Shown: in pieces, positions 1-8,636 of the stretch
Numbering within the stretch: the first letter of the stretch is position 1
How the letters are laid out: the number at the start of each line of letters is the position of its first letter
Source: Symbiopectobacterium purcellii
GTDB lineage: Bacteria; Pseudomonadota; Gammaproteobacteria; Enterobacterales; Enterobacteriaceae
Direction: 5' to 3'
Assembly: GCF_019797845.1 (NCBI RefSeq)
Contig: NZ_CP081864.1
Span: 4,712,001-4,776,000 of the forward strand
DNA: 64,000 nucleotides
The notes under the pieces: generated by a model
The model's database searches: none
Told to the model about the DNA's origin: nothing
What the model saw: only the letters and a program-made list of their open reading frames with translations
Program-made: the position numbers and the translations under genes

Positions 1-523
1 GGCGAGCATAGTGGATATAGTGTTTATCGCTATACTGAAGCACAATGCCACGCACCATGCGGGCATACCACGCCCACTTCACCAGCACCACCGCCAGCAG
101 GATATTTTGCAGCCCCGGCCCCAAAATGCCGACCAGCGCAAAGATCATCACCTCACCGGGAAAAGAGAGCATCAGATCGCACAAACGCATTAGTGCCGCA
201 TCAATCCGCCCACGCAGGTAACCCGCCAGCATGCCGAGCACGGTGCCGGTCAGCATGGTGACGGACATCGCCAACAGGGCAACAAACAGGGTATTCCGGA
301 TACCAAACAGCAAGCGCGACAAGACGCAGCGGCCAAGGTGATCGGCCCCCAGCGGGTAATTCAGACTGATGCCGTGATATTTATCGCGCCAGGAAACCAG
401 CAACGGATCGTGGGGTGCCAGCCAGGGAGCGAATAGGCCCGCCGCCGCTACAACCAGCAGAAAAACCAGACTGAGCAGCGCCAGCGGATCGTGTGCAATA
501 CTGCGCAACAGGCGGCGAATCAT
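1..523 (-). CDS. nikC: Nickel/peptide-type ABC transporter permease NikC (partial, C-terminus outside the window)
   Basis: This is an inner-membrane permease of a Ni(2+)-type ABC importer. The start codon at 523-521 overlaps the nikB stop (ATGA), which indicates translational coupling. The visible N-terminal 174 codons contain a first membrane segment (about residues 15-35), the family motif LGADHLGRCVLSRLL, and the start of the binding-protein-dependent transport domain (WAWYARMVR, as in E. coli NikC). The gene runs off the left edge just before the EAA loop, so its end and any nikDE ATPase genes cannot be seen. The dipeptide/opine permease DppC family is the alternative, but nikA and NikR nearby favour nickel. 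Confidence 0.85.
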   Translation of the reverse strand, partial: MIRRLLRSIAHDPLALLSLVFLLVVAAAGLFAPWLAPHDPLLVSWRDKYHGISLNYPLGADHLGRCVLSRLLFGIRNTLFVALLAMSVTMLTGTVLGMLAGYLRGRIDAALMRLCDLMLSFPGEVMIFALVGILGPGLQNILLAVVLVKWAWYARMVRGIVLQYSDKHYIHYAR

Positions 524-1458
524 AGCGCAACCCCGCGACGCAAACGGGGATCGAGCCACATCAGTAGGATATCGATGAGAAAATTGCCCACCACAAACAG
601 CAACGCCATTAGCAACACATAGGCTTGAATTATCGGGTAATCACGCTGAAAAATCGCCGAAACACACAGACGCCCTAACCCCGGCCAGGAAAAAATGTTC
701 TCAATAATCAGCGTACCTGCAAACAGCTTCGGAATACTCATACCGAGCGCGACCAACGGCGAGTACAGTGCATTGACCAGGACGTGACGCCACAAAATAC
801 GGCCTGCACTCAAACCACGCGCGCGCGCATAATCAACATAAGGTTGATGCAGGTGAGCCAACATATTGGCACGCAGCAGCCGTACATAGGTACCCAGATA
901 GCCCAATGCCAGCGTTAATGCCGGCAGGATAACCGCCCCCGGTGCATCAATGCCCCCCACGGGCAGCCACTGCCATTTCACCGCCAGCAGCCAGAGCAGC
1001 AGCAGTCCCACCCAGTAATTCGGCATCGCTGTCAGAAAAAACAAGCCAGCGCGCAGCAGCTTGTCTGGCCAATGCCCGGCGCTCACCACACACAGTGAGG
1101 CAATCGCCAGCGATAAGGTAACAATCATCGCCAGCGCCGTTGCCGCCAGCCACAGCGTTGCGGGCAGCGCCTGCGCCAATTCATGGCTGACTGCCGTACG
1201 CGTCACAAACGATGTGCCCCAATCCAATTGTACACAGCGCGCCAGCCAGCGCAGATACTGTTGCCACAACGGTGCATCCAACCCCAGCTCCAGACGTAGC
1301 GCAGCAATGGCCTCCGGCGTCGGAACGATCATATTGACGCGTAAGGCCACCTCCGCCGGATCGGAAGGTGATAATTGGATAAGCAAAAAAGTGACAACGG
1401 TAATCAGGAGCATCAGCGGCACCATCAACAGCAGCCGATGCAACACATAACGCCCCAT
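520..1458 (-). CDS. nikB: Nickel/peptide-type ABC transporter permease NikB
   Basis: This is the second inner-membrane permease of the importer, 312 aa (E. coli NikB is about the same length). It has an N-terminal membrane helix (residues 9-31), a DppB-type transport domain from about residue 95 to the end, and an EAA-type coupling loop near residues 210-230 (ARARGLSAGRILWRHV) that would contact the ATPase. The gene starts 15 bp after the nikA stop and overlaps nikC by 4 bp, so nikABC form one leftward operon. Substrate specificity is inferred from nikA and nikR, because permease sequence alone does not separate nickel from peptide systems. Confidence 0.88.
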   Translation of the reverse strand: MGRYVLHRLLLMVPLMLLITVVTFLLIQLSPSDPAEVALRVNMIVPTPEAIAALRLELGLDAPLWQQYLRWLARCVQLDWGTSFVTRTAVSHELAQALPATLWLAATALAMIVTLSLAIASLCVVSAGHWPDKLLRAGLFFLTAMPNYWVGLLLLWLLAVKWQWLPVGGIDAPGAVILPALTLALGYLGTYVRLLRANMLAHLHQPYVDYARARGLSAGRILWRHVLVNALYSPLVALGMSIPKLFAGTLIIENIFSWPGLGRLCVSAIFQRDYPIIQAYVLLMALLFVVGNFLIDILLMWLDPRLRRGVAL

Positions 1459-1473
1459 TACGCTCGCCCAGAC

Positions 1474-3042
1474 CTATCGAAAGTACATCTTTTCAAAGGG
1501 GATTTCATACTGCGACGGATTAAAGGACCCCCCCTGTAACGCAGGACTAAACACCGCTTTGGTACGCGAGTAGGTCAGTGGGATATACACCCCTTCCTGC
1601 GCCAGCGTTAAAAAGATCTGGCGATACAACGCCTGGCGTTTCACCTCATCGGGCTCTATCAACACAGCACCGATGTCAGTATCGATCTCCGCTTTATTCG
1701 GTAGCCCTTTTTGCCCCTGATAATCTGCGTGCGCCGGAATACGAAACGACGACACATAGGATTGCGGATCGTAAGGCGTGCCCCAAGAAAGCGAATACTG
1801 AATATCAAAATCGCCAGACTTCTGCCTGTCCAGATACGCCTGTTTTTCCTCGCCCAACAGATCGACAGTGACGCCTATCTGTCTTAAATCACTCTGCACC
1901 ACCTCGGCAATCTGCCGTTCACCCGCGTTATTGCTGTTGTAGGAGAACACCAGACGTAACGCAACGCCCTGCTTTTCTCGCTGCGCCGCACCTTTAGGCA
2001 GCACCCAGCCAGCGGCGTCCAACTGCGCCGCTGCCCGTGCGCTGTCAAAGGTATACATCGGCAAATCGGCAATATTAGCGTAAGGCACCGTGCGCGCCAG
2101 CAGCGTGTCGGCCACGCTTTCACTGCCAGACATCACCCCTTGCGCAATCGCCTGTTTGTCCACCGCATATTGCAACGCGATGCGCACCTGCCTGTCAGAT
2201 AACGCAGGACGACTGCTATTCAACACCAAGGCGCGCGAGGCAATAGGCGCACTGAGCAGCGTGTTAAAGCGACCTGCCGCTTGCAGTGCAGCAAAGTTAT
2301 CACCGTCCAGCATGTCGCCATCGGCACCGAAAATCAGTTGAATATCGCCCTTCTCGAAGGCCATCAACATGCTTTGCCTGTCAGGGATCACCCGCCAGAC
2401 CACGCGCTGCAACGCTGGCGCTTTGCCCCAGTAGTGCGGGTTTGCAGTGAAAATCGCATATTGATTTTTTACCTGTTCGCTGAGCAGCCACGGCCCCGTG
2501 CCCGCATAGTCGCTCACCCCCTCTTTGGTTTGGCCGTTGATAAAGTTTTTCGGAGAGATAAAACGAAACGGCCGCGTCAGTCCCAGTTCCACCAAAGTCG
2601 GGTAGTAGGGATGGCGTAAATGCAGCACGACGGTAGCATCGTCAATAACCTCAACGCGTTCGATCTGCCGCACCAGTTCCAGCCAGGCATGGCGTTGATA
2701 ATTAGCCAACACCGCATCGATATTCAGTTTTACCGCCTGGGCATTGAACGGTTCGCCGTCGCTGAAGGTGACGCCTTGTCGCAGATGGAAGGTATAGGTT
2801 TTGCCATCCGGTGAAATCACCCAACGATCCGCCAGCCAGGGTTGTACCCCGCTGTCGGTGTTCACCACCAGAGACTCAAAGACCATATTCTGCGCCGCCA
2901 TCTCACCACTGTAGAGATTCGGGTTGATATCACGAATTTCCTTGGTGCTGGCGTAATTGAGCGTCGTGGACGTTTGCGCCGTCGCACTTGCCACGCCCAG
3001 CAACATCAGCGCTGCCAGAAAAAATCCTGCTATCGCTCGCAT
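1474..3042 (-). CDS. nikA: Nickel-binding periplasmic protein NikA
   Basis: This is the periplasmic solute-binding protein (family 5, SBP_bac_5) of the nickel importer, 522 aa. It has a Sec signal peptide (residues 1-22, ending in ASATAQ) followed by a sequence that resembles E. coli NikA throughout (for example LNYASTKEIRDINPNLY near the N-terminus and YIPLTYSRTKAVF near the C-terminus). In E. coli, NikA delivers chelated Ni(2+) to NikBCDE for hydrogenase maturation. An AGGGA ribosome site lies 7 bp before the ATG. The gene follows the methyltransferase gene by 9 bp. Its stop codon is TAG, so amber is a normal stop in this genome. Confidence 0.9.
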   Translation of the reverse strand: MRAIAGFFLAALMLLGVASATAQTSTTLNYASTKEIRDINPNLYSGEMAAQNMVFESLVVNTDSGVQPWLADRWVISPDGKTYTFHLRQGVTFSDGEPFNAQAVKLNIDAVLANYQRHAWLELVRQIERVEVIDDATVVLHLRHPYYPTLVELGLTRPFRFISPKNFINGQTKEGVSDYAGTGPWLLSEQVKNQYAIFTANPHYWGKAPALQRVVWRVIPDRQSMLMAFEKGDIQLIFGADGDMLDGDNFAALQAAGRFNTLLSAPIASRALVLNSSRPALSDRQVRIALQYAVDKQAIAQGVMSGSESVADTLLARTVPYANIADLPMYTFDSARAAAQLDAAGWVLPKGAAQREKQGVALRLVFSYNSNNAGERQIAEVVQSDLRQIGVTVDLLGEEKQAYLDRQKSGDFDIQYSLSWGTPYDPQSYVSSFRIPAHADYQGQKGLPNKAEIDTDIGAVLIEPDEVKRQALYRQIFLTLAQEGVYIPLTYSRTKAVFSPALQGGSFNPSQYEIPFEKMYFR

Positions 3043-3051
3043 ACAATGTCC

Positions 3052-3849
3052 CTATTTCTCTGCACACACCATAAACATCGGCGTCGAGGCATAGTTAACT
3101 TTTTCGGTCTCATCCCACAGCGTGTCGCCAACACGGGTATCCAGCATGATTTTATGGTAGCCACATTGAAGCAGCGCCTGGGTATCCCACTCAGGGCGGT
3201 GCTCACGGCTGAGCGGCAGTTGGCGTGCTATCGCCTCCATGGCGCTGGTGTCCGTATTCACGTAGTGATCGTCCAGCCCGAGATAGCGCGCATTGGCACG
3301 ATCGTCCAGATAGCCGAGACGTGAGGATTCATCAAACAGTTGCAGATACCAGTTGGCATCGAAATTAAGCAGGCGACCGCCGGGGGCCAGCAGACGGTGC
3401 CACTCCCGATAGGCGCGCAGCGGTTCGGCCAGATTCCAGGTTACGTTGCGCGTGACGATCAGGTCGAACTGGTTGTCCGCCAGCGGCATCGCATGCACAT
3501 CAGCGGAGACAAAATCGACGTGAACAGCGTAATGCGCGGCATTGGCACGAGCCTCGGTGAGCATCGCTTCCGTCATATCCACAGCAGTTACCCGATGCCC
3601 GGCCAGCGCCAGGGTTACGGCAAAAAAACCGGGACCGGTGCCAATATCCAACACGCGCAGCAAGGGCGCATCAGGGGCATATTCCATGATTTTTTTCAGC
3701 CAACGGGCACGCTTGGCATTCGCCAGTTCGGTGGCATTGATATGGCTATATTCGGCGGCGCGGTGCGTCCAATAACGTTGGACGTCCTGATTTAATGCGG
3801 TGTTTTCATTAACGACAAGGTCATTATCTTCAGCAAGTATCGAGCTCAC
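3052..3849 (-). CDS. Class I SAM-dependent methyltransferase, first gene of the nik operon
   Basis: This is a SAM methyltransferase of about 265 aa with a Rossmann-type core. Motif I (VLDIGTGPGFF) is near residues 85-95, followed by the acidic loop VTAVDMTEAML, then ADVHAMPLADNQFDLIVTRN and a post-core LLAPGGRLLNFDANW. It resembles the UbiE/Methyltransf_11 group. The chosen GTG start has an AGGA ribosome site 8 bp upstream; a TTG six codons earlier (3867) is possible but lacks a good site. It is the promoter-proximal gene of methyltransferase-nikABC and lies just downstream of the NikR-type operator, so it should be nickel-regulated. The substrate is unknown. A role in making or modifying a nickel-chelating ligand is inference only. 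Confidence 0.8.
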   Translation of the reverse strand: MSSILAEDNDLVVNENTALNQDVQRYWTHRAAEYSHINATELANAKRARWLKKIMEYAPDAPLLRVLDIGTGPGFFAVTLALAGHRVTAVDMTEAMLTEARANAAHYAVHVDFVSADVHAMPLADNQFDLIVTRNVTWNLAEPLRAYREWHRLLAPGGRLLNFDANWYLQLFDESSRLGYLDDRANARYLGLDDHYVNTDTSAMEAIARQLPLSREHRPEWDTQALLQCGYHKIMLDTRVGDTLWDETEKVNYASTPMFMVCAEK

Positions 3850-3993
3850 TCGGTCATTCCTGTTCAATACCGTTCAGGCCGAATGCGGCAACACGATGTC
3901 GACTAGCGTGCTTGGTGCACCGAGCCCAAAGGGGAAGAGGTTATTATTGTGAGGCGATTTATAGCAGATTGATGCAGGCAGTTTAACCGCAGA

Positions 3994-4020
3994 GTATGAA
4001 GTTTTATAAAAAAATCATAC
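3994..4020 (-). promoter_or_regulatory. NikR-type operator (GTATGA-N15-TCATAC)
   Basis: A perfect inverted repeat GTATGA/TCATAC, the half-sites recognised by E. coli NikR, sits between the nikR stop and the methyltransferase-nikABC operon. The spacer is 15 bp, whereas E. coli nikA has 16. A possible promoter for the operon, TTAAAC-N17-TATAAA on the minus strand (3981-3986 and 3958-3963), lies directly downstream. Ni-loaded NikR would be expected to repress from here. Confidence 0.65.
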
Positions 4021-4064
4021 TTCCTTGATCTTGCTTAATTCCTGCCCACATTAGCGAATGAATA

Positions 4065-4463
4065 TCAGCACGGTATCAGGTTGAGCCGGCCGTGTCTTAC
4101 GCCGGTTTGCGCCATCACCGATTCGGCAAACACTTCTACCTGGGCCGTAGTGCCGCGCAGAATCAGCGTTTCCACGCACTCATCGTGGCTGAGGTGAGCA
4201 TGCATGGTAGACACGGTCAATCCATGGTGGTCGTGCTGCATCTCCGCCAGACGACTGGAAAGCTGACGTTCATGATGGTCGTATATATAGCTCAATATCG
4301 CGACACACGGGCCTTGCTTATCCTGTTCCAGCGTCATTTCGCCGAGCTCACGCCGCAACATATCGCGAAACGCCTCAGAGCGGTTGGCATACCCTTTGCG
4401 ACGCATCAGCTCGTCAAAGTCCTGTGCCAGTTCGTCATCCATAGAGATGGTCAGTCGTTGCAT
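4065..4463 (-). CDS. nikR: Nickel-responsive transcriptional repressor NikR
   Basis: This is a ribbon-helix-helix repressor, 132 aa (E. coli 133). The N-terminal RHH domain (residues 1-50, MQRLTISMDDELAQDF) binds DNA. The C-terminal ACT-like domain carries the high-affinity Ni(2+) ligands His77, His88, His90 and Cys96, matching His76, His87, His89 and Cys95 of E. coli NikR. The frame is open 45 codons further upstream, but homology and a GAGAG ribosome site favour the ATG at 4463. A perfect minus-strand -10 TATAAT lies at 4515-4510. It is upstream of, and in the same direction as, the nickel operon that carries its operator. Confidence 0.93.
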   Translation of the reverse strand: MQRLTISMDDELAQDFDELMRRKGYANRSEAFRDMLRRELGEMTLEQDKQGPCVAILSYIYDHHERQLSSRLAEMQHDHHGLTVSTMHAHLSHDECVETLILRGTTAQVEVFAESVMAQTGVRHGRLNLIPC

Positions 4464-4956
4464 GTTGCTCTCGTTTCGAAAAACCCATTTTGGGACTAAT
4501 AATGAAAGCATTATAATAGGATGTTGACTTAAGTGATATCTTTCTTCTTCAGTTGCAGAGAGAAACGTGTGAGTTTCATATTCGTTGAACATACACACCT
4601 ATTGAACACCATCATCATGTCGAATATATTTAATGTAGGAAATCAAACGATTCAGTAAAACAGCTCGGTAACAACGTAAAAAATAATAATACCGAAACTT
4701 ACCCTGGCATTGCTATTGACTATTTTCTTTTCACCTGACGTTTATTTTTTATTGATGTAAAACCTTTATACTTCATCCCATCAAGCTTCGTACTTTCACT
4801 CACTGCCATTCACAGAGATAACAATCTGTGGCTTTCACAAATAAAACGATAAAAATACATATTCTGATAACAGAAATCATTCCACAGGGTTATTTACTCT
4901 ATTTAGCACATCCGGGGCCGTAATTATTGACCGCACTTCACGGACAGGAGATGAAC
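4464..4956. other. AT-rich divergent intergenic region between nikR and the ThDP enzyme gene
   Basis: These 493 bp carry the nikR promoter (minus-strand TATAAT at 4515-4510) and presumably the promoter of the rightward ThDP-enzyme gene. An isolated TTGACT (4716-4721) and a TATACT (4767-4772) are present on the plus strand, but they are not correctly spaced with each other, so no promoter is assigned. I see no RNA gene or repeat. The drop in GC relative to the flanking genes fits an acquired segment. Confidence 0.4.
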
Positions 4957-6630
4957 ATGCAATTTGATGCACTTTTTCTTAGGGCGATGTCCAGCATGGG
5001 CATAACAACGTGTTTCGGCATTATTGGCAGTGAAGCGGAAGCGATACGCTTTGATAAAGCGCTTGGTATTACTTTTTATTTAACCCGACATGAATTTGCG
5101 GCAGGCATTATGGCAGACGTCGCAGGGCGACTCACCGGAATCCCCCATATGTGCTGGGCCACATTTGGCCCTGGATTAACCAATATGGCTACGGGCGTGT
5201 GTTCCGCCATGTTGGACCGCTCGCCCATGGTCGCCTGCTCCGCGCAAATTCCGCGCCCACAGATCAGGTTTAACCTGACGCACCAATGTATTGATAACGT
5301 CGGATTGATGGCAGGTATCACTAAATCCAGCCTGCAACTCGAAAAGGCGGAAGCACTGGGTTCTCACGTTCAAACCGCATTGCAGCGCACGCTGGATGGC
5401 TTGCCGGGCCCCGCCTATCTCAGTATTCCGCTGGATCTGCTGAAAACCGAGGTGCCGGATCGGGAGGCACTGGCAATCTTGCAAGCCGTGCAGCCCCTTA
5501 CCCGGAGAAAGAAAACCAAGCCTGCGCGCGCCGATATTATCCGCGCCGCCCAGAGCATTACCGATGCAACCCATCCGATGATTGTCATTGGTAATCAGGT
5601 TATCCGCGACAACGCACAGGCGAGCGTGTGTCGTTTCGCTAAACAGATCAATGCGCCAATTATCTGTTCCCTTGCGGCCAAAGGTGCCGTACCCGACGAT
5701 CACCCGCAGTTTCTCACTGCTGCCAACCAATATCTGGATAGCGTATACCGCACTTCCGTTCTGCATCCGCTGTTTGAGGGCGTCGATTTGATGATTTTGA
5801 TCGGCTACGATTTCGGTGAAGATCTGAAGCCGGCATTGTGGGGCAACGATAAACCCACGCTGGTGATAAACAGCGTAGATGTCCCCATGGGGGATATTTT
5901 CCAACCGGATATTCTCTGCCTGGGCGATATGACACGTAGCCTTGATCAACTTGCCCACCACGGGTTGCCTCAGCAGGAATGGCTGGCATCTCACCAGCGA
6001 TTGAAGCGTTTTTTTGACAAGCGCCAGCCCGCCGCACAGCCAGACGCCGTCACTGATATTCCACGCATTGTGGCTGCCGTGAGCACCGCGCTGGGGCGTG
6101 ACGGTATATTCTGTAGCGACGTCGGACTGCACACGCAGTATGCCGGACTGCTGGCCACCACATACCACTCAAACCACTTCTTGTGTTCCAACGTCTGCGG
6201 CAGTTTCGGCTTTGGCCTGCCTGCGGCAATAGCGGCACAGATATGCCATCCTGAAACGCGCGTGCTTGCCTTTTGCGGCGATGGCGGATTTCACGCCACC
6301 AGCCAGGAACTTGAAACCCTTGTCCGGTATTCGCTACCGGTGGTTATCGTTGTTGTGGCGGATTCAGCGTTTGGCCTTATCACGTATTACCCGCATCTCA
6401 ATGATGCTGACCCACAGCGTCATCTGACCGAATTTGGCCCAGTTGATTTCACCCTGCTGGCTCGCGCCAATGGCGTATCTGCGACAAAAATTTTGGATAT
6501 TGCCGATTTCCCTGATGTGCTCGAGAAAGCATTCCAGACACACCAACCCCATTTAATAGAGATGCCCGTAAAATATGATAACACCCTTTTACCGCATATC
6601 GCCGAAACAGCAATTGACTGTCATCACTAA
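4957..6630 (+). CDS. Thiamine diphosphate-dependent enzyme of the acetolactate synthase/decarboxylase superfamily
   Basis: This 557-aa protein has the three-domain ThDP enzyme architecture: N-terminal PYR domain with the catalytic Glu46 (RHEFAAG), a central domain (about residues 190-320), and a C-terminal PP domain with the ThDP/Mg motif GDGGF (Asp442). The Mg-ligand position usually held by Asn, 27 residues after that Asp, is Asp469 (VVADSAFG). The start is the second ATG after the AGGAG site; the first ATG abuts that site and is too close. Relatives include acetolactate synthases, sulfopyruvate and indolepyruvate decarboxylases, and enzymes in biosynthetic clusters. The substrate cannot be assigned. 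It is probably an accessory gene with the nucleotidyltransferase at 7044. Confidence 0.8.
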   Translation: MQFDALFLRAMSSMGITTCFGIIGSEAEAIRFDKALGITFYLTRHEFAAGIMADVAGRLTGIPHMCWATFGPGLTNMATGVCSAMLDRSPMVACSAQIPRPQIRFNLTHQCIDNVGLMAGITKSSLQLEKAEALGSHVQTALQRTLDGLPGPAYLSIPLDLLKTEVPDREALAILQAVQPLTRRKKTKPARADIIRAAQSITDATHPMIVIGNQVIRDNAQASVCRFAKQINAPIICSLAAKGAVPDDHPQFLTAANQYLDSVYRTSVLHPLFEGVDLMILIGYDFGEDLKPALWGNDKPTLVINSVDVPMGDIFQPDILCLGDMTRSLDQLAHHGLPQQEWLASHQRLKRFFDKRQPAAQPDAVTDIPRIVAAVSTALGRDGIFCSDVGLHTQYAGLLATTYHSNHFLCSNVCGSFGFGLPAAIAAQICHPETRVLAFCGDGGFHATSQELETLVRYSLPVVIVVVADSAFGLITYYPHLNDADPQRHLTEFGPVDFTLLARANGVSATKILDIADFPDVLEKAFQTHQPHLIEMPVKYDNTLLPHIAETAIDCHH

Positions 6631-6780
6631 ACAAGACATCCACTTATTTTAGAAAAAATGACACTCAATGACTCAGGCTAATTATCACAAACACCATTCC
6701 CGCTGAAATGCCAAGCAAATTCTCAGAGCGAATGACATCAATTATTATTGAAACGAAAAACTGAAAACAGGGTTAAGCAT

Positions 6781-6956
6781 GTATACCCTAAATAATGCGA
6801 ATTGCAGGACGACGGAAAAATTTAACAGCACCTGCGCGGGTCCCTAGGGTGAAGCTCAGGGATGAGGTTCATTTATCCCAATGCGCGTACTCAAGTAAGT
6901 GATTTGGGTGAACGGGTGTCGCCAACGCACCTGCAACGTGAAGTACGACAGATATA
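6781..6956 (+). repeat. MITE-like intergenic repeat, long form (copy 1)
   Basis: This copy starts TATACCCTAAATAAT and ends with the family's CCAACGCA-CTGCAACGTGAAGTA-GACAGATATA. The two ends form imperfect terminal inverted repeats. It is a diverged, long-form copy (about 175 bp) with an extra internal segment. The family recurs at 9977, 24638, 27603, 43076, 48606, 53102 and 54643. The remaining parts of the 6631-7043 gap show no gene. Confidence 0.8.
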
Positions 6957-7043
6957 TTTACCGAGAATGAAAAACATCACCGAGGTAAATACAGGCCCCT
7001 CTTTTTTAGTCAACAACATAAAACACATGGATCTATAGCCATC

Positions 7044-8534
7044 ATGAATCAAAAAACAGATGCCCGTACACAGCACTTCTGCATCACTGCCAAATATCTG
7101 TTTGGCGATAACCTGTCTGGCATTGCAGAGACCGATGCCTTTTTACGGCAGCCTGATTATTCATCACGTGCTGTTGGCCATTATTATTTGATCGTGCACG
7201 AAGACGGCGGAGAAAAAATGGCATTTGCAGCACAGTATCTGCACGCCGAGTTTCCCGAGTTGTCACTGAATTACCTTACAGAAAGAGAATTGGCCGACTA
7301 TCCTGCTCACGGTCGTTGGCCGTTCCACACCTGTCACTGGCCCTACCGTAACGCGTCGATAGAACACGCGCTGGCCGCCTGCAAGCCCGATTACCCGGAT
7401 GCGCTGCGACAGGCGGCTTTTGCCACAACCCATATCGCTCGCCTCTACTATTTGCGTGATTTGCCCGCAAAGACGCATGCCTGGGGCGTACGTCAATTGG
7501 GCTGGGCGATGCGCTATGCAGAGCAGGGACTCAGCAAATTGCTGGGGCAGTTGGAAACGCGTCATCATAGCCCGCTGTCAGTGGCGGGAATGAATAAAGA
7601 AGACCTACGCTGGTTAACCTATACCAACAGCCATTGGCAACCCTTTGAACGCTCACTGTTAGAAAACGCGAATACCTTTCGCACCGCCGCCGCACGACTG
7701 AGTGCTATCGTCGAGTGTTATGCCCAACACATTGCCGCAGGCTACCCAGACACACAGAGCGTGATCGCTCAACGCGCGGAAACAGCACCTGCGGCGATTC
7801 ACGGCATGACAGCACCTATCGTCAATGCGCTAAACGCCGCCTTCGGTGACCGTCTGCTATCGCTTTATCTGTATGGCAGCGCGGCACGCGGCGATATGAG
7901 ACCGGATTCGGATATTGACCTTATGGCGGTGTTCGACAGTGTCGACCATCCCACGCTGGAGCAGGTCCGGCGTATCCAGCACCGCTTCGAGAAACTCTCG
8001 CTCTCCGTCTATAGCCTCAACACAATCCGACAATACCCCACATTCCGCCGCCATGGCTTGCTCAACGGTGCGCGCCACCTCGCCGGCCCCTTCTGTTTTG
8101 CACAGACCAGCGGCCCGTCAGATACCGTGAGCACCATATTGAATAATCTCTATAGCATCCGCCAGGTCGCACGCAGCTATCTGGTAAGCGGATGCTATGG
8201 CCAGCGGGCACATTATCAGTTGAGCCTGATGGTAAAGCTGGCCGATCACGGCTGCCTTCGCCCCCTGCAGCAGTGGCAAAGCCTTCACTACCCCGCTCAC
8301 CGAAACGAGGCTATCGATTATTTTTCCGACTGTGGCTTCGCTTCCTCCCTGCTTGAACATGCCTCCCAGCTGGCGCAAGAAGAAGAGACGCTACGCATAC
8401 AACTCATGGCAGGAAATCGCCAGGCACTCACGCGGCACTGGTTAACATTAAATGACTTTGCCCACCACATCGAAAACATGCTCAGGCAAAACGTTACAGG
8501 AAAGGTCAACGGAATTGATGCCGCATGCCGCTAA
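7044..8534 (+). CDS. Nucleotidyltransferase-domain protein of unknown function
   Basis: This 496-aa protein is not recognised as a named family. Residues 278-293 hold a clear Pol-beta/MNT nucleotidyltransferase signature: Gly278-Ser279, Arg282-Gly283 and the metal-binding Asp290-x-Asp292 in SDIDL. It is flanked by about 270 N-terminal residues and 190 C-terminal residues without a motif I can name. The C-terminal part looks helical, as in HEPN/substrate-binding domains paired with such transferases. Members of this fold transfer NMP groups to antibiotics, proteins or RNA. The likely partner is the ThDP enzyme 410 bp upstream on the same strand, with a repeat between them. The start ATG has only a weak ribosome site. 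Confidence 0.7.
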   Translation: MNQKTDARTQHFCITAKYLFGDNLSGIAETDAFLRQPDYSSRAVGHYYLIVHEDGGEKMAFAAQYLHAEFPELSLNYLTERELADYPAHGRWPFHTCHWPYRNASIEHALAACKPDYPDALRQAAFATTHIARLYYLRDLPAKTHAWGVRQLGWAMRYAEQGLSKLLGQLETRHHSPLSVAGMNKEDLRWLTYTNSHWQPFERSLLENANTFRTAAARLSAIVECYAQHIAAGYPDTQSVIAQRAETAPAAIHGMTAPIVNALNAAFGDRLLSLYLYGSAARGDMRPDSDIDLMAVFDSVDHPTLEQVRRIQHRFEKLSLSVYSLNTIRQYPTFRRHGLLNGARHLAGPFCFAQTSGPSDTVSTILNNLYSIRQVARSYLVSGCYGQRAHYQLSLMVKLADHGCLRPLQQWQSLHYPAHRNEAIDYFSDCGFASSLLEHASQLAQEEETLRIQLMAGNRQALTRHWLTLNDFAHHIENMLRQNVTGKVNGIDAACR

Positions 8535-8600
8535 AAAGAGGGGGAGCGTAACAAGCGACACTAGCGCAAAAAAGTAACGGCAGGAAGTGAAAGGGAACAT

Positions 8601-8619
8601 GCCCCGCACCGCGCGGGGC
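8601..8619 (-). terminator. Hairpin downstream of asd
   Basis: GCCCCGC-accgc-GCGGGGC forms a 7-bp GC stem between the convergent ends of the nucleotidyltransferase gene (8534) and asd (8637). It may serve both strands. The U-rich tract is weak. Confidence 0.6.
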
Positions 8620-8636
8620 ATTCAATCCAGCAAGGA

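Noticed and set aside
4464..4598. 45-codon N-terminal extension of NikR
   Set aside because: Not present in NikR homologues; it covers the predicted nikR promoter; the ATG at 4463 has a ribosome site.
5176..6168. 330-codon frame antisense to the ThDP enzyme gene
   Set aside because: The sense frame carries the ThDP motifs; the antisense product has no recognisable domain.
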